From assembly GCF_927798175.1 (NCBI RefSeq), contig NZ_CAKMMP010000022.1:37755-101754 (forward strand): a DNA stretch of 64,000 bases, given 5' to 3'. Both the position numbers and the translations under genes were made by a program. The DNA comes from Paenibacillus sp. JJ-223. Lineage in GTDB: Bacteria; Bacillota; Bacilli; Paenibacillales; Paenibacillaceae. How positions within the stretch are numbered: the stretch's first letter is position 1; each line of letters begins with the position of its first letter. The notes under the pieces were generated by a model. The model ran no database searches. It saw nothing but the letters and a program-made list of their open reading frames with translations, and was not told the DNA's origin. This document shows positions 1 through 8,007 of the stretch, piece by piece.

Positions 1-31
1 CCTCTGCTACTGCTTGCACTTCTTTTGCCAT
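1..31 (-). CDS. 5' end of an unidentified leftward gene (partial)
   Basis: Reading leftward, a GGGAGG ribosome site stands nine bases before an ATG at 31-29, followed by an open frame (MAKEVQAVAE) that runs off the window. Only ten codons are visible, so the product cannot be named. The site-to-start spacing is what supports it. Confidence 0.35.
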   Translation of the reverse strand, partial: MAKEVQAVAE

Positions 32-61
32 TCGATTCGTCCTCCCTTGATTTTGGGCATG

Positions 62-108
62 CAAAAAAAGCTCATTCCTACTTATCGTTCAAGTGGAAAA
101 GAGCTTTT
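62..108 (-). terminator. Rho-independent terminator after the Rhs-immunity pair
   Basis: Read leftward, AAAAGCTC-TTTTCC pairs with GG-AATGAGCTTTT and is followed by a T run. It closes the Rhs/immunity unit ending at 189. A diverged copy, including its flanks (GCATGC on one side, TTGATAAACA on the other), lies at 4405-4452. Confidence 0.6.
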
Positions 109-188
109 GAATGTTTATCAAGTGTATTTGTTAAGTTTTGGATTGTTGGTTGTATTGTACGATCTCGCTACCAAAGTCGTAAATAATC

Positions 189-542
189 CTAATTATTCAG
201 TATTTTAAATTCTTGAAAATCAGAGAAAAGTGTTTCTAAATACGCACTAAGATTGTGTTTTTCACCATTTCGAGGAACTCCTCTCAATGGACCTAGCTCA
301 AGTACAAATCTCTCATCTTCATCAAATCCATTATAACCGCTCAATACGACTCTTAAACCTATTATGAGTTCAGAAATGTATATAGCTGGAATCTCCTCGT
401 ATATATACTCTTCTTTGCCTTGAAATTGCAACCCTCCAAATAATCGTTCAGAAATTAATTTACCAACTTCCTCAAGTGATTGATTCGATTGAAAAGCTAC
501 TATTCCTTCTAAGTAAGGCACCATAAAAACACTCCTATTCAA
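189..542 (-). CDS. Probable immunity protein of the Rhs tip toxin
   Basis: A 117-residue acidic soluble protein with no signal peptide or membrane segment. It starts eight bases inside the end of the Rhs gene, so the two are translationally coupled. In Rhs and other polymorphic-toxin loci the small gene directly after the toxin tip normally encodes the cognate immunity protein, and this is the basis for the call. I do not recognise the family. The unit ends at the terminator at 62-108. Position argues for immunity; sequence alone does not prove it. Confidence 0.6.
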   Translation of the reverse strand: MNRSVFMVPYLEGIVAFQSNQSLEEVGKLISERLFGGLQFQGKEEYIYEEIPAIYISELIIGLRVVLSGYNGFDEDERFVLELGPLRGVPRNGEKHNLSAYLETLFSDFQEFKILNN

Positions 543-2277
543 TAAATTTTACACCTTTATCAAAGATTTTTTTGTTAAATTCTTTTTCGGTATATATTCT
601 AAAAGTAAACGGTTTATCTGGCTCATAACGATACCCTGGGAAAATATTACGGAAATCCGACTCAAGATTGTCTGATAGTTGGTTTATGTCATCACTAACT
701 TTTCTGGCTGATCTCCAATAAACTTTCTTAGGAAAGGTCTCTGCCAACTTATCGCTAACAATAAATGCATCAATATCAAAATTTGTCGGGTCAAATGGAG
801 CATAACCCTTATGCTCACCTTTCTGACCTGTTGCTAAAGAACCTCTATATCCAACCACAGCATTAGGATCCAATTCTTTAATCTTTTGTAGTGCCGGGCT
901 TAGTGTATCCTGGACAGTGTTTATTATATCTGCTCTTGTTTGAGCTCTACCTGTCCCCTCAGACGAACCATGTGTATCGCCCTTACTCACACAAGAAGCC
1001 GGGGTTCCTCCGCTTCCCGCTTTTGCATACCCACTCGGGTCTACATATCGGATCGGGTTGTTGGCGACATAGGCGTACAGGTTCAGACCGTCTCCACGAT
1101 ACGTGTCTTCTTGCGTAAATCGCGCGATGAACGGATTGTAGAACCGGGCGCGCAGATAGTAATGTCCTGTCAACGCATCTTGCATTTCTCCCGCATAACG
1201 GAACGGATTTACGCGTTGCTCTCTTGCAGACAGCATGTTCCCAAAGGCATCATACGTATAAGCATTCAGGATCTGGCCCTGTGATCCGGTCAGGTGAGTG
1301 ACATCACCGTGGATATTATTTACATAATAAGCCACTTCGCCCTGATCGTCCAGTTGCGTTAGCCATTCATGACCACGGATATAGGACGCCTGTACCCGCT
1401 CTGTTTCATCCAACTCGTTGACGACATGCCAGCCATCATGCACAAAATGACGTACGGTTCCGTCCGTGTCCAGCCTGCTTCGCAAACCTTCGGGGTCGTA
1501 GCCGTGCTGCACGATTCGTCCATCCGCTTGTTCGACTCGAATGGTACGGTTGAATCCATCATAGACGTAGCTTGTCGTCTGCTCTCCTTGATGCTCCTGA
1601 ATCAGATTGCCTTGCGCATCGTAAGCGTAACGGATGTTTTTCCCGCTTGTTCGCTCATTCGCTCTACCTTGTTCCTCGTTCTCTTCCTGCAATGCTTCCT
1701 CAATCAGGCTGAGCAGACGGTTCCTTGTATCATACGTATAGCTTGTCCGTTGTCCGTTCCAGACACGGGAAATTCGGTTGCCTGCCGCGTCATACGCCAG
1801 TTGCTCCGTGCCATATCCGGCATACCGGGCTTCCACCAACCGATCCAGTGCATCGTATCGATACTCGGCCTGATCCTGCGTGCCATAACAGCCGATCGTA
1901 TTCCCGCTCCGGTCATAGGCATAGCGGTTGTCCAGCAGGACCGTGCCATCGGCTGTCCGGGTGTGGAGCCGCGATACCTGCCCTTCGGGCGTGTATTCAT
2001 ACACCGTCGGCACGCCGTTGCCGTACAGCATGGACGCGATTCGGTTGCCCGCTGCATAGGTGTACCGAGCCAATTCGTTCTCGCCCTGCCGAATGGCAAC
2101 TACCCGACCCACCGGATCATGCGCATACTCGACGCGTGTTCCGCCAGCATCCGTGCGGGCCACCGTCCGCCCTTCCACGTCATACTCGTAGCGCAGCACG
2201 GGACGTGGCGCTGCATCCCGGCTCTGATATTTGGCCGTGAGCAGACCCTCTTCGTTATAGTCATAGTCGTAACGCAC
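535..2277 (-). CDS. 5'-truncated Rhs protein with nucleotidyltransferase-like C-terminal toxin
   Basis: A 580-codon Rhs fragment. The first ~400 residues are tandem YD repeats (YDYNEEG, YEYDVEGR, YAYDAQGN and similar) ending in the Rhs core signature with RYVDPSGY near residue 417, after which the variable tip begins. The tip has RGSLATG followed by FDIDAFIVSD, a GS...DxD arrangement typical of nucleotidyltransferase-fold domains. Repeat-like codons continue upstream of the GTG at 2277 (a HFEDGLLISS stretch) and stop abruptly near 2316-2328 without a start or signal peptide. The normal 5' kilobases of an Rhs gene are therefore missing, and this is a displaced tip cassette. GTG 2277 is only the first possible start, so expression is doubtful. 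The next gene overlaps it and is the likely immunity gene. Confidence 0.8.
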   Translation of the reverse strand: MRYDYDYNEEGLLTAKYQSRDAAPRPVLRYEYDVEGRTVARTDAGGTRVEYAHDPVGRVVAIRQGENELARYTYAAGNRIASMLYGNGVPTVYEYTPEGQVSRLHTRTADGTVLLDNRYAYDRSGNTIGCYGTQDQAEYRYDALDRLVEARYAGYGTEQLAYDAAGNRISRVWNGQRTSYTYDTRNRLLSLIEEALQEENEEQGRANERTSGKNIRYAYDAQGNLIQEHQGEQTTSYVYDGFNRTIRVEQADGRIVQHGYDPEGLRSRLDTDGTVRHFVHDGWHVVNELDETERVQASYIRGHEWLTQLDDQGEVAYYVNNIHGDVTHLTGSQGQILNAYTYDAFGNMLSAREQRVNPFRYAGEMQDALTGHYYLRARFYNPFIARFTQEDTYRGDGLNLYAYVANNPIRYVDPSGYAKAGSGGTPASCVSKGDTHGSSEGTGRAQTRADIINTVQDTLSPALQKIKELDPNAVVGYRGSLATGQKGEHKGYAPFDPTNFDIDAFIVSDKLAETFPKKVYWRSARKVSDDINQLSDNLESDFRNIFPGYRYEPDKPFTFRIYTEKEFNKKIFDKGVKFIE

Positions 2278-2521
2278 TTCGTTATTCGCGGACGAGATTA
2301 ACAGGCCGTCTTCGAAGTGAAAAATTCAACAAAAAAACAGATTAATCATGGTGGAATTCCCCATATTCAATCTGTTCAATATAAAGCTCAGCACGAATCA
2401 TCTCTAATATTTTGGATTAATTAATCCATATATCTCCATGTTTAAAAAATGGCAACCCATGGTAGTCATCTTATCACAATTAACCTGTTCATTTTTATGG
2501 AAATTGTAGTAAATATCTGTT

Positions 2522-2815
2522 TTAGTAAATGACTTTATTCATTATGATTCTTCCATACCTACCCACTTCAATCGAAAAGACCTCTACTCCTAATCTATTC
2601 GTGATTATAAATTTATTTTCTTCCCACTTGGATTTTTTAAAGTAATCTCTGCGATCTAAATAATTCGGTTTGCTGGTCAACCACTCCACTCTGGTCTGAC
2701 CTGAGATTCCATTTTCTATTTCCACGCACCATACTTCACCAGATACTTTATTCAGGCATCTAAACACATCTGCTTTATATTTTCCTACCTTCGACTTTTT
2801 GGATAAGGTTTTCAT
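2522..2815 (-). CDS. Small hypothetical protein, possible immunity gene
   Basis: A 97-residue basic soluble protein, Lys-rich at the N-terminus, of unrecognised family. Its ATG overlaps the stop of the degraded gene upstream in an ATGA arrangement, so the two were once a coupled pair. Low-GC composition matches the surrounding cassettes. It may be an orphan half of a toxin-immunity pair whose partner at 2812-3231 has decayed. No catalytic motif is visible. Confidence 0.5.
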   Translation of the reverse strand: MKTLSKKSKVGKYKADVFRCLNKVSGEVWCVEIENGISGQTRVEWLTSKPNYLDRRDYFKKSKWEENKFIITNRLGVEVFSIEVGRYGRIIMNKVIY

Positions 2816-3231
2816 TTTTTCTTTAGTGAGAATTCCATTTCCCTTACTTGTTTAATGGTATCTTTTATCACGGTTCTTTTTTGTTCATCTTCACCAATTA
2901 TGTTGGTTATATCAACTAATACCTCTTCAATAATACCCAAAATGAAACTTTCTGCATCTTATGGGTTTAAGGTCTCCAAAGTCTTTATCTGCGCTTCTTC
3001 AAGATAATATGCCGAGGCATTAAACGCTTAATAATTGTTGTATTTCTTGGCGTTTTCTCTTCTATCCCTTGTAGCTAAAATAGTCAACTGTCTGTTCCCA
3101 TCCAATTCAATATCAGGAAATAACTCCATAAATAATTCGGTTACATGATGAGACTTCCATCTTATAGGAAATAATTGATTTTCCTTTTCATATTTAGAAT
3201 CTCCCTGTAAGATAATCGTTTTTAATTTCAC
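2812..3231 (-). pseudogene. Degraded ORF with two in-frame stop codons
   Basis: A 139-codon frame starts at GTG 3231 (AGGAGG seven bases upstream) and ends with TGA at 2814-2812, overlapping the next ATG. It is interrupted by TAA at 3030-3028 and TAA at 2961-2959. The three segments stay in one frame and read like continuous protein (for example ELFMELFPDIELDGN, then AYYLEEAQIKTLETL, then ILGIIEEVLVDITNIIG). This indicates recent inactivation by point mutation. The product is not recognised; by position it belonged to a toxin-immunity cassette. Confidence 0.55.
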
Positions 3232-3629
3232 AATAAAACCTCCTACAACAGATTGAATATCCCGCAATGTATTTCAGTTTTATTAATCCCTTACTTAGTA
3301 GGATTTTTATTTTCGAACAATTCCTATATAAAGTCTACATACAGAGCTCGGTTTCCATGTCATGTATGACGCACTCACTAGGAAATAATTCCTTATAGTA
3401 TGTAGGATAACCTCTAAATGTCATATTCCGCTTGCAAGGTACAAGCACTCTGAAACAAGCCATTCTATGTCAACAAGAAAACAAAGATCCACAAAACGAG
3501 TCAAGTATTTTGATTCTTTTGTACGAACTAACAGAGAAACCTTAATACAGGTATTAATTGGGTTAAGCGTGTTACTGGTTGAATGTTAGAATTCATTCGC
3601 TAATGCTGCCCTGGAGGATTCACTTATCA

Positions 3630-3815
3630 CTATATAAACCGCAAAAAACATACACACGTTAACGGAGAGGCAGAACCAATCTGGAGAAGCAAAGCGGTCG
3701 CCTTTATCACCGGATTTCCCCCTTGAAATAAGGAATTAAAAAAATCTGGGGATAACAGGAAGATGGTACTGCACTCACAGTGGCCTTGTGTGATTGATTA
3801 GTGCGGTTTATATAG
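3630..3815. mobile_element. MITE-like inverted-repeat element, copy A
   Basis: A 186-bp segment bounded by perfect 14-bp inverted termini (CTATATAAACCGCA), with no open frame. The interior (CAGAACCAATCTGGAGAAGC, ACCGGATTTCCCCC, GGGGATAACAG, GATGGTACTGCACTC) recurs at 31105-31336, where about 46 extra internal bases are present. This looks like a non-autonomous or structured dispersed repeat. Copy A has the internal deletion. Confidence 0.65.
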
Positions 3816-3915
3816 AAAACCATGTTCCGGCCTTCTATACTCTTTCCTTCTTCTATTCTGAAACTTGCAAAGAATGATACAAAGACATTTTATTGATTAA
3901 AGACAGATTCATAGT

Positions 3916-4310
3916 GCAGATCTACACAAGGACGCTACTCTGATTTCATGCGCCTTTGCTACAGTACAGGGTGATTTGCGTTACATTCAGTGGTTTCATA
4001 CGGACCGCGGTAGTGAATCTAAAAATCAAAGGATGGACGAGCTTCTGAAGACATTTGAAATCGGCCGATCTCTGAGCATGAGAGGCTGCACCTATGACAA
4101 TGCTGCGGCTGAAGCCACTTTACAAAGTCATGAAAACGGAGTTCATCCCAGATAAGCTTTCAAAACCTTCGTCATCTGGAATTAGAATTATGCGATTACG
4201 TAAACTGTTTTAACAAACATCGAATTCACGGAACACTGGGATACATGACACCTGTTCAGTATCGCCATGCAGCCCTTAAAAAGCTGTCTGATTTAATATT
4301 AACAATCTAG
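3916..4310 (+). pseudogene. IS3-family transposase (OrfB) C-terminal remnant
   Basis: Reading rightward from 3916 gives ADLHKDATLISCAFATVQ, then FHTDRGSE, SLSMRGCTYDNAAAEA and, after a frameshift near 4130-4165, FQNLRHLELELCDYV and HRIHGTLGYMTPVQYR. These are the DDE-domain landmarks of IS3-group transposases (HTDRGSE with the second Asp, YDN..AE with the Glu, and the HGTLGY tail). The N-terminal half, OrfA and clear terminal repeats are absent, so the element is dead. It lies inside the toxin-cassette region and marks one of the rearrangements there. Confidence 0.8.
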
Positions 4311-4404
4311 TGGTCAGGGTTTTCGCTTACCCCGTCAGAATGGCTGTTGTGTCTCGCCCTCATTCTTTTCTAACGACGGCTTTGAAAATGCTCACCGTGT
4401 GCAT

Positions 4405-4452
4405 GCAAAAAAAGCTTACTCCTTCTCAGCATTCAAGCTGGAATAAGCCTTT
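4405..4452 (-). terminator. Terminator after the DUF4304-like pseudogene
   Basis: Read leftward, AAAGGCTTATTCC pairs with GGAGTAAGCTTT and is followed by TTTTT. It is a homologous copy of the terminator at 62-108. Confidence 0.6.
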
Positions 4453-4650
4453 GATTGTTTATCAAGTATTGGCAGTTCTTTAGGGTTTGGTTTGCTGGTT
4501 TTATCTTTCTATCTTGTTGTGGGAGTTGCGAACCACGTTTCCACAAATCTTAACAAACTCCTGGCGTAGATCCATAAAATGTTATTCGAAAACAGAAAGG
4601 GTAATAAATGGATCCCTCCATTTTACCACCCTTCCTTCGATTACCTTGTG

Positions 4651-5306
4651 CTATAACGTAACAATAATTTTATTTTCAATAATAGTTCTAAAATTAGAGT
4701 AATTCCTCATCATATTATTACCGTATACACTCACAGCTTCATTCCCCTGTATCATACTCTCATAATTGTCTTTGAATACATTTTGTTCGTACTCGCTCAA
4801 ACTCGCATAATACCTAATGGTCGCTTCTTCTGCTAATTCACGCGAACCATGATCTAACACAAATCCAATATCAATTATATAACCATTTTCGGGGTAGAAC
4901 CCTTGCACAACAACTTCTTTTACGAAGTTATCCAAATCATTCATACATTTATCTACAATTGGCATGAATACACTGTCTAACCAGTTGGTAAATTCACTAA
5001 CCACCTGGTTCCAGTCTTTCTCATTTGCTATATTCCAATGTAAACTTCCGCTTGGAATATTACATTTGTGGGTACTTGTATGAAAGATTTTATTTTTAGA
5101 TTTTAGCGGAATAATGGCACATTCCCCATAAAACACGACAGTTTTATCAGAAATATTATTCCAACTTGAATAAAAAACACCTTATACATGAATTTTTTAT
5201 CTTTTTTAGTCATCCAATGACTTGACTTAGCATATTTCCAACCATCGTCCTTATATTTCTCAGCTACTAAAGCACATACATTATCAAATGCCTCACTTGC
5301 CTTCAT
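4651..5306 (-). pseudogene. DUF4304-like immunity gene split by a one-base frameshift
   Basis: Two overlapping frames make one ~217-residue protein if a single T is added to the T6 run at 5177-5172 (codons then read VFFYSSWNN, continuing into DKTVVFYGECAIIPLK). The first frame starts at ATG 5306; the second ends at 4651. The length, the early VFFYSS strand and the C-terminal helix (EYEQNVFKDNYE) align with the intact 221-residue protein at 57249 (AEVRFSSHSS; MQETFKNDYDAY). DUF4304-type proteins are common beside polymorphic toxins. The stop of the degraded toxin upstream is three bases before this ATG. A homopolymer sequencing error is possible, but the partner is independently decayed. Confidence 0.65.
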
Positions 5307-5309
5307 AAT

Positions 5310-5740
5310 TTACACCTCATATATATGTCCATCGGGTTCATTAACTCTAAAGACAATCTGCAAATCCTGTGGCTCACCTTAAAAATTTCTAAATTTTTTT
5401 GCAATTTTCAGTTGGTTCATGCTTAAATTGTAAATCGAATATAAATCCATCTACTGACTTTAAATCTTGATAAATACTATAAATCAGGGAAGCCTTTTTC
5501 TTGATTTTCTGTATATATGGTGCAGTCTCAGAGCTTTTTTATTCTTGTATTATAACATTACCATCTTTATCAGTTGCAATTGCATCAACCCTAATTTTTG
5601 TCCCATCGTTTGTTACAATCGTTATTTCTTTTTGCGCATTTTTGTATTGTTCTTTAAATTCCTCAAACTTTTCGTTGGAAAATATATCTCCTTACTCTCT
5701 AAGCTTCTCTCATTTTTCACTTGCTTCCTTCCATTCTAAC
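5310..5740 (-). pseudogene. Degenerate C-terminal tail of a PD-(D/E)xK-type nuclease toxin
   Basis: Reading leftward from 5740 the translation is LEWKEASEK, stop, EKLRE, stop, then FSNEKFEEFKEQYKNAQKE and ITIVTNDGTKIRVDAIA..DKDGNVIIQE, stop, KSSETAPY. It then shifts frame and ends GEPQDLQIVFRVNEPDGHIY before TAA at 5312. The D-A-I-A ... G-N-V-I-I-Q-E-x-K-S-S pattern is that of restriction-like nuclease toxin tips, with the codon between Glu and Lys now TAA. Three stops and at least one frameshift show it is inactive. Confidence 0.55.
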
Positions 5741-5828
5741 ATACGTTACTGGTTGGATGTTTAATTCATTCGGCAATGGGTACCGACTATTTCAGTATTA
5801 ATGCAAATTGTAACAAAACATATTAATT

Positions 5829-6266
5829 TTATTCATCATCATACAAACTACCAATAAATTCTTGAATATTTTTCGCCAAGAAATGCATGTTGTCCATAGC
5901 ATCATCATACTCTTCATCGTGTATCCAGAAAAAAATCTGATCATAGAACTCTTCTCTTATACCTAAACAAATTTGATTACCCCCGGAATCTCTCGCTATG
6001 GGAATAAACCCCATTTCTAATATCTCCTCAAAAAATCCAATCTTCTTTTCAAGATTATTTTTCATATTACCAATTCCGTAAAAAACATTTAATGCACTTT
6101 CACCCTCATCAGATGAAATTTTAAAAACATTCGGTTCTACACGCCCCCCATTATACTCCAACAAAAAATCTTTATATAACTTAGGTAATTCGATCTCATT
6201 AGTTTTCTCAAAGTTCTCTACCTGTTCTAATGATACCGGTTCATGGATTTTTGCAATTTCAGCCAT
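5829..6266 (-). CDS. SMI1/KNR4 (SUKH) family immunity-type protein
   Basis: A 145-residue acidic protein. The pattern fits the SUKH fold: an N-terminal helix (VSLEQVENFEKTNEIELP), then LPKLYKDFLLEYNGG, a central strand region, FIPIARDSGGNQICLGI, and a C-terminal helix. SUKH proteins are among the commonest immunity proteins for bacterial polymorphic toxins, binding and blocking the tip domain. The start is ATG 6266, preceded by GAGGAG at the usual distance. No intact toxin lies immediately upstream, so it is an orphan immunity gene. It could neutralise toxins delivered by kin carrying the lost tip. Confidence 0.8.
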   Translation of the reverse strand: MAEIAKIHEPVSLEQVENFEKTNEIELPKLYKDFLLEYNGGRVEPNVFKISSDEGESALNVFYGIGNMKNNLEKKIGFFEEILEMGFIPIARDSGGNQICLGIREEFYDQIFFWIHDEEYDDAMDNMHFLAKNIQEFIGSLYDDE

Positions 6267-6494
6267 TCTTATTACTCCTCACTTTTTTTATTTTTACCGT
6301 TGACATTTCTAAGTTCGCATTTGGTAACTCCTCTGGACGTTTCAATGGAGATGCATGCAACTGCCCTTTGAACAACGGTGTTTCCTTTCCCGTATTATCT
6401 GTAGAGCACTAGGTCTTGTTTTTGGTGTATCAAGAAATATGTATTTCGCAAGAAAGTTTATATTTACTACTCAAACCGCCATTCAAAACAAGCA
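6267..6494. other. Decayed cassette sequence, no intact gene
   Basis: Reading leftward, one frame gives coding-like sequence (AVACISIETSRGVTKCELRN) ending with TAA just before the SUKH start, with a TAA about 45 codons upstream. This is probably the last remnant of the toxin tail that partnered the SUKH gene. Rightward open frames here have no support. Confidence 0.3.
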
Positions 6495-6519
6495 GGCTCC
6501 GGTTGTCTTGACCGGAGCC
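6495..6519 (-). terminator. Strong hairpin after the 151-residue gene
   Basis: A perfect nine-base stem, GGCTCCGGT / ACCGGAGCC with a seven-base loop, lies 20 bases beyond the stop of the gene at 6541-6996. There is no long T run on the leftward side. Confidence 0.5.
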
Positions 6520-6540
6520 CCTTACACTTTTCAACAACCT

Positions 6541-6996
6541 TTAAATGTACAACTGAATATAACGTTCTCGTTCCGGGATATCCTCATCTCCCAATAAATC
6601 AACCTGACTAAACGCATGGTTATGCTCCAATTCAGCGATAAACAACGCGTAAAAGTCTCCTGTCGTCGGATAGGTAAACAAACCATAACCTTTAGGTGAG
6701 ATTAACTTATTCACTTCCCTAATTTTCTCCGGAAGATATGTATAGTCAAACTCTCCCAACACCTCTAATTCTTCTGCAGTTCCCAGTTCAATGTCGTGAG
6801 CAAACTCATAATCCAAAATATAATTGACGATTTCCTGTCCCTCTTCCCCCTTGTAGTCCAAAAATAAAAATCGTTTCGTCGCTAAACCATGGTTTAGCAT
6901 GCCGAAGTATACCAACGATTCGTCAGGATCATTCAAAATTTGATCAATGTCCTCTGCATTTTTGAATATCAAGGGCACCAAATCTTCATCTTCCAC
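6541..6996 (-). CDS. Hypothetical acidic protein, likely orphan immunity
   Basis: A 151-residue very acidic soluble protein (start MEDEDLVPLIF) containing RFLFLDYKGEEGQEI and a C-terminal DEDIPERERYIQLYI. I cannot name its family with confidence. It follows the 325-residue gene by only 14 bases, so the two are co-transcribed, and a hairpin ends the unit. Small acidic proteins in this position after toxin tips are usually immunity proteins. Two consecutive candidates after one tip suggest accumulation of immunity genes from successive cassette replacements. Confidence 0.6.
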   Translation of the reverse strand: MEDEDLVPLIFKNAEDIDQILNDPDESLVYFGMLNHGLATKRFLFLDYKGEEGQEIVNYILDYEFAHDIELGTAEELEVLGEFDYTYLPEKIREVNKLISPKGYGLFTYPTTGDFYALFIAELEHNHAFSQVDLLGDEDIPERERYIQLYI

Positions 6997-7010
6997 ACTC
7001 TTTTCCTCCT

Positions 7011-7988
7011 CTATTCAAACAGCGTTCCGTACTTGTTCGGAATATACTCAGGGTAGTTTTTACGATAGTAACCATCCACCATTTGCAAAATGGGATCCTG
7101 ATCCGGATACGGCTCGGGGTCTTGAATCTCTATTTTAGCTTCGGGCGAATTCATGAGGAAATCATCGAAATGCGTTGGATTCGGCAAACCTTGCTTTTTT
7201 CGTACATGAAGCAAAAACAAGATTTCATATGGATAAAAGGTATAGCGAAAATCTCCGAATTCTAATGACTGCCCCAGCTCCGCAGCTAGCATAGAATGGT
7301 ATTCTGACATTTTACCAATCAGTTGTGTGATCTCATCAAGGTCAGGCGTGTTCCAACGGTCTAACACTTCGCTGTATATGCCAAGTTCTCCCGGAATTAA
7401 GTCATAGTTCATACCTTTCTCTTCCAGCTTTAATTTAACTATCATATGGATATTTTGGTTTACACCAAAAATCGTTTTGTTAGAACTTCGCAAATACAAC
7501 TCAAATAAATACCAAATATGTTTATTCCAGTCATTGGCCTTCATGATGTTTTCCACGAGATACTCTTCAATAAAGTCAAAGAAAACATCCTCTTCTTTTT
7601 TCCATCCATACATGTTGAAATGAATTAGGGCAACTATATTTAAATCAAATGAATAATGAATTAACTTCATATTCGGGTAACGATCTTTATATATATGTCG
7701 GACCATACATTGGTAAAAAACAACTTTCTGTATTTGCTTTAGCCCCATTGCATTCTCCTCACCTTTAATCAGCACATGATGTTTCCATTCCGATAGCCAG
7801 TAAGAAGATATTCTATACATATTAACTAACAGGATATGATCCTTTTCAGTTTCGTTATTTTCCACAATATCGGAATTTTCTATTTTAGCCTCTTCATACT
7901 TCTTTAACGATTTTTCCAGTGTTAATCCCTCAGAAAAATTCTTGATATATCTTTTGTATGCCATTTGCAATTTTTTTGAATTTATCAT
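7011..7988 (-). CDS. Candidate immunity protein for the orphan nuclease cassette
   Basis: A 325-residue, mostly helical protein without signal or membrane segments. It begins 19 bases after the stop of the orphan VgrG C-terminal nuclease cassette, the standard place for the cognate immunity gene. Visible landmarks are LLVNMYRISSYWLSEWKHH, several Trp/Tyr-rich helices (NDWNKHIWYLFELYLR) and a proline-rich tail (DPEPYPDQDP). It may belong to the large helical immunity families found with PD-(D/E)xK effectors (PoNi-like), but I see no decisive motif. Confidence 0.55.
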   Translation of the reverse strand: MINSKKLQMAYKRYIKNFSEGLTLEKSLKKYEEAKIENSDIVENNETEKDHILLVNMYRISSYWLSEWKHHVLIKGEENAMGLKQIQKVVFYQCMVRHIYKDRYPNMKLIHYSFDLNIVALIHFNMYGWKKEEDVFFDFIEEYLVENIMKANDWNKHIWYLFELYLRSSNKTIFGVNQNIHMIVKLKLEEKGMNYDLIPGELGIYSEVLDRWNTPDLDEITQLIGKMSEYHSMLAAELGQSLEFGDFRYTFYPYEILFLLHVRKKQGLPNPTHFDDFLMNSPEAKIEIQDPEPYPDQDPILQMVDGYYRKNYPEYIPNKYGTLFE

Positions 7989-8007
7989 CGCTTTCTCCTT
8001 AGCAGAG

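Noticed and set aside
1369..2301. 310-codon rightward frame
   Set aside because: It is the antisense shadow of the Rhs gene, whose repeats read clearly leftward.
4487..4702. 71-codon rightward frame
   Set aside because: Overlaps the end of the DUF4304-like pseudogene, has no ribosome site and no protein-like pattern.
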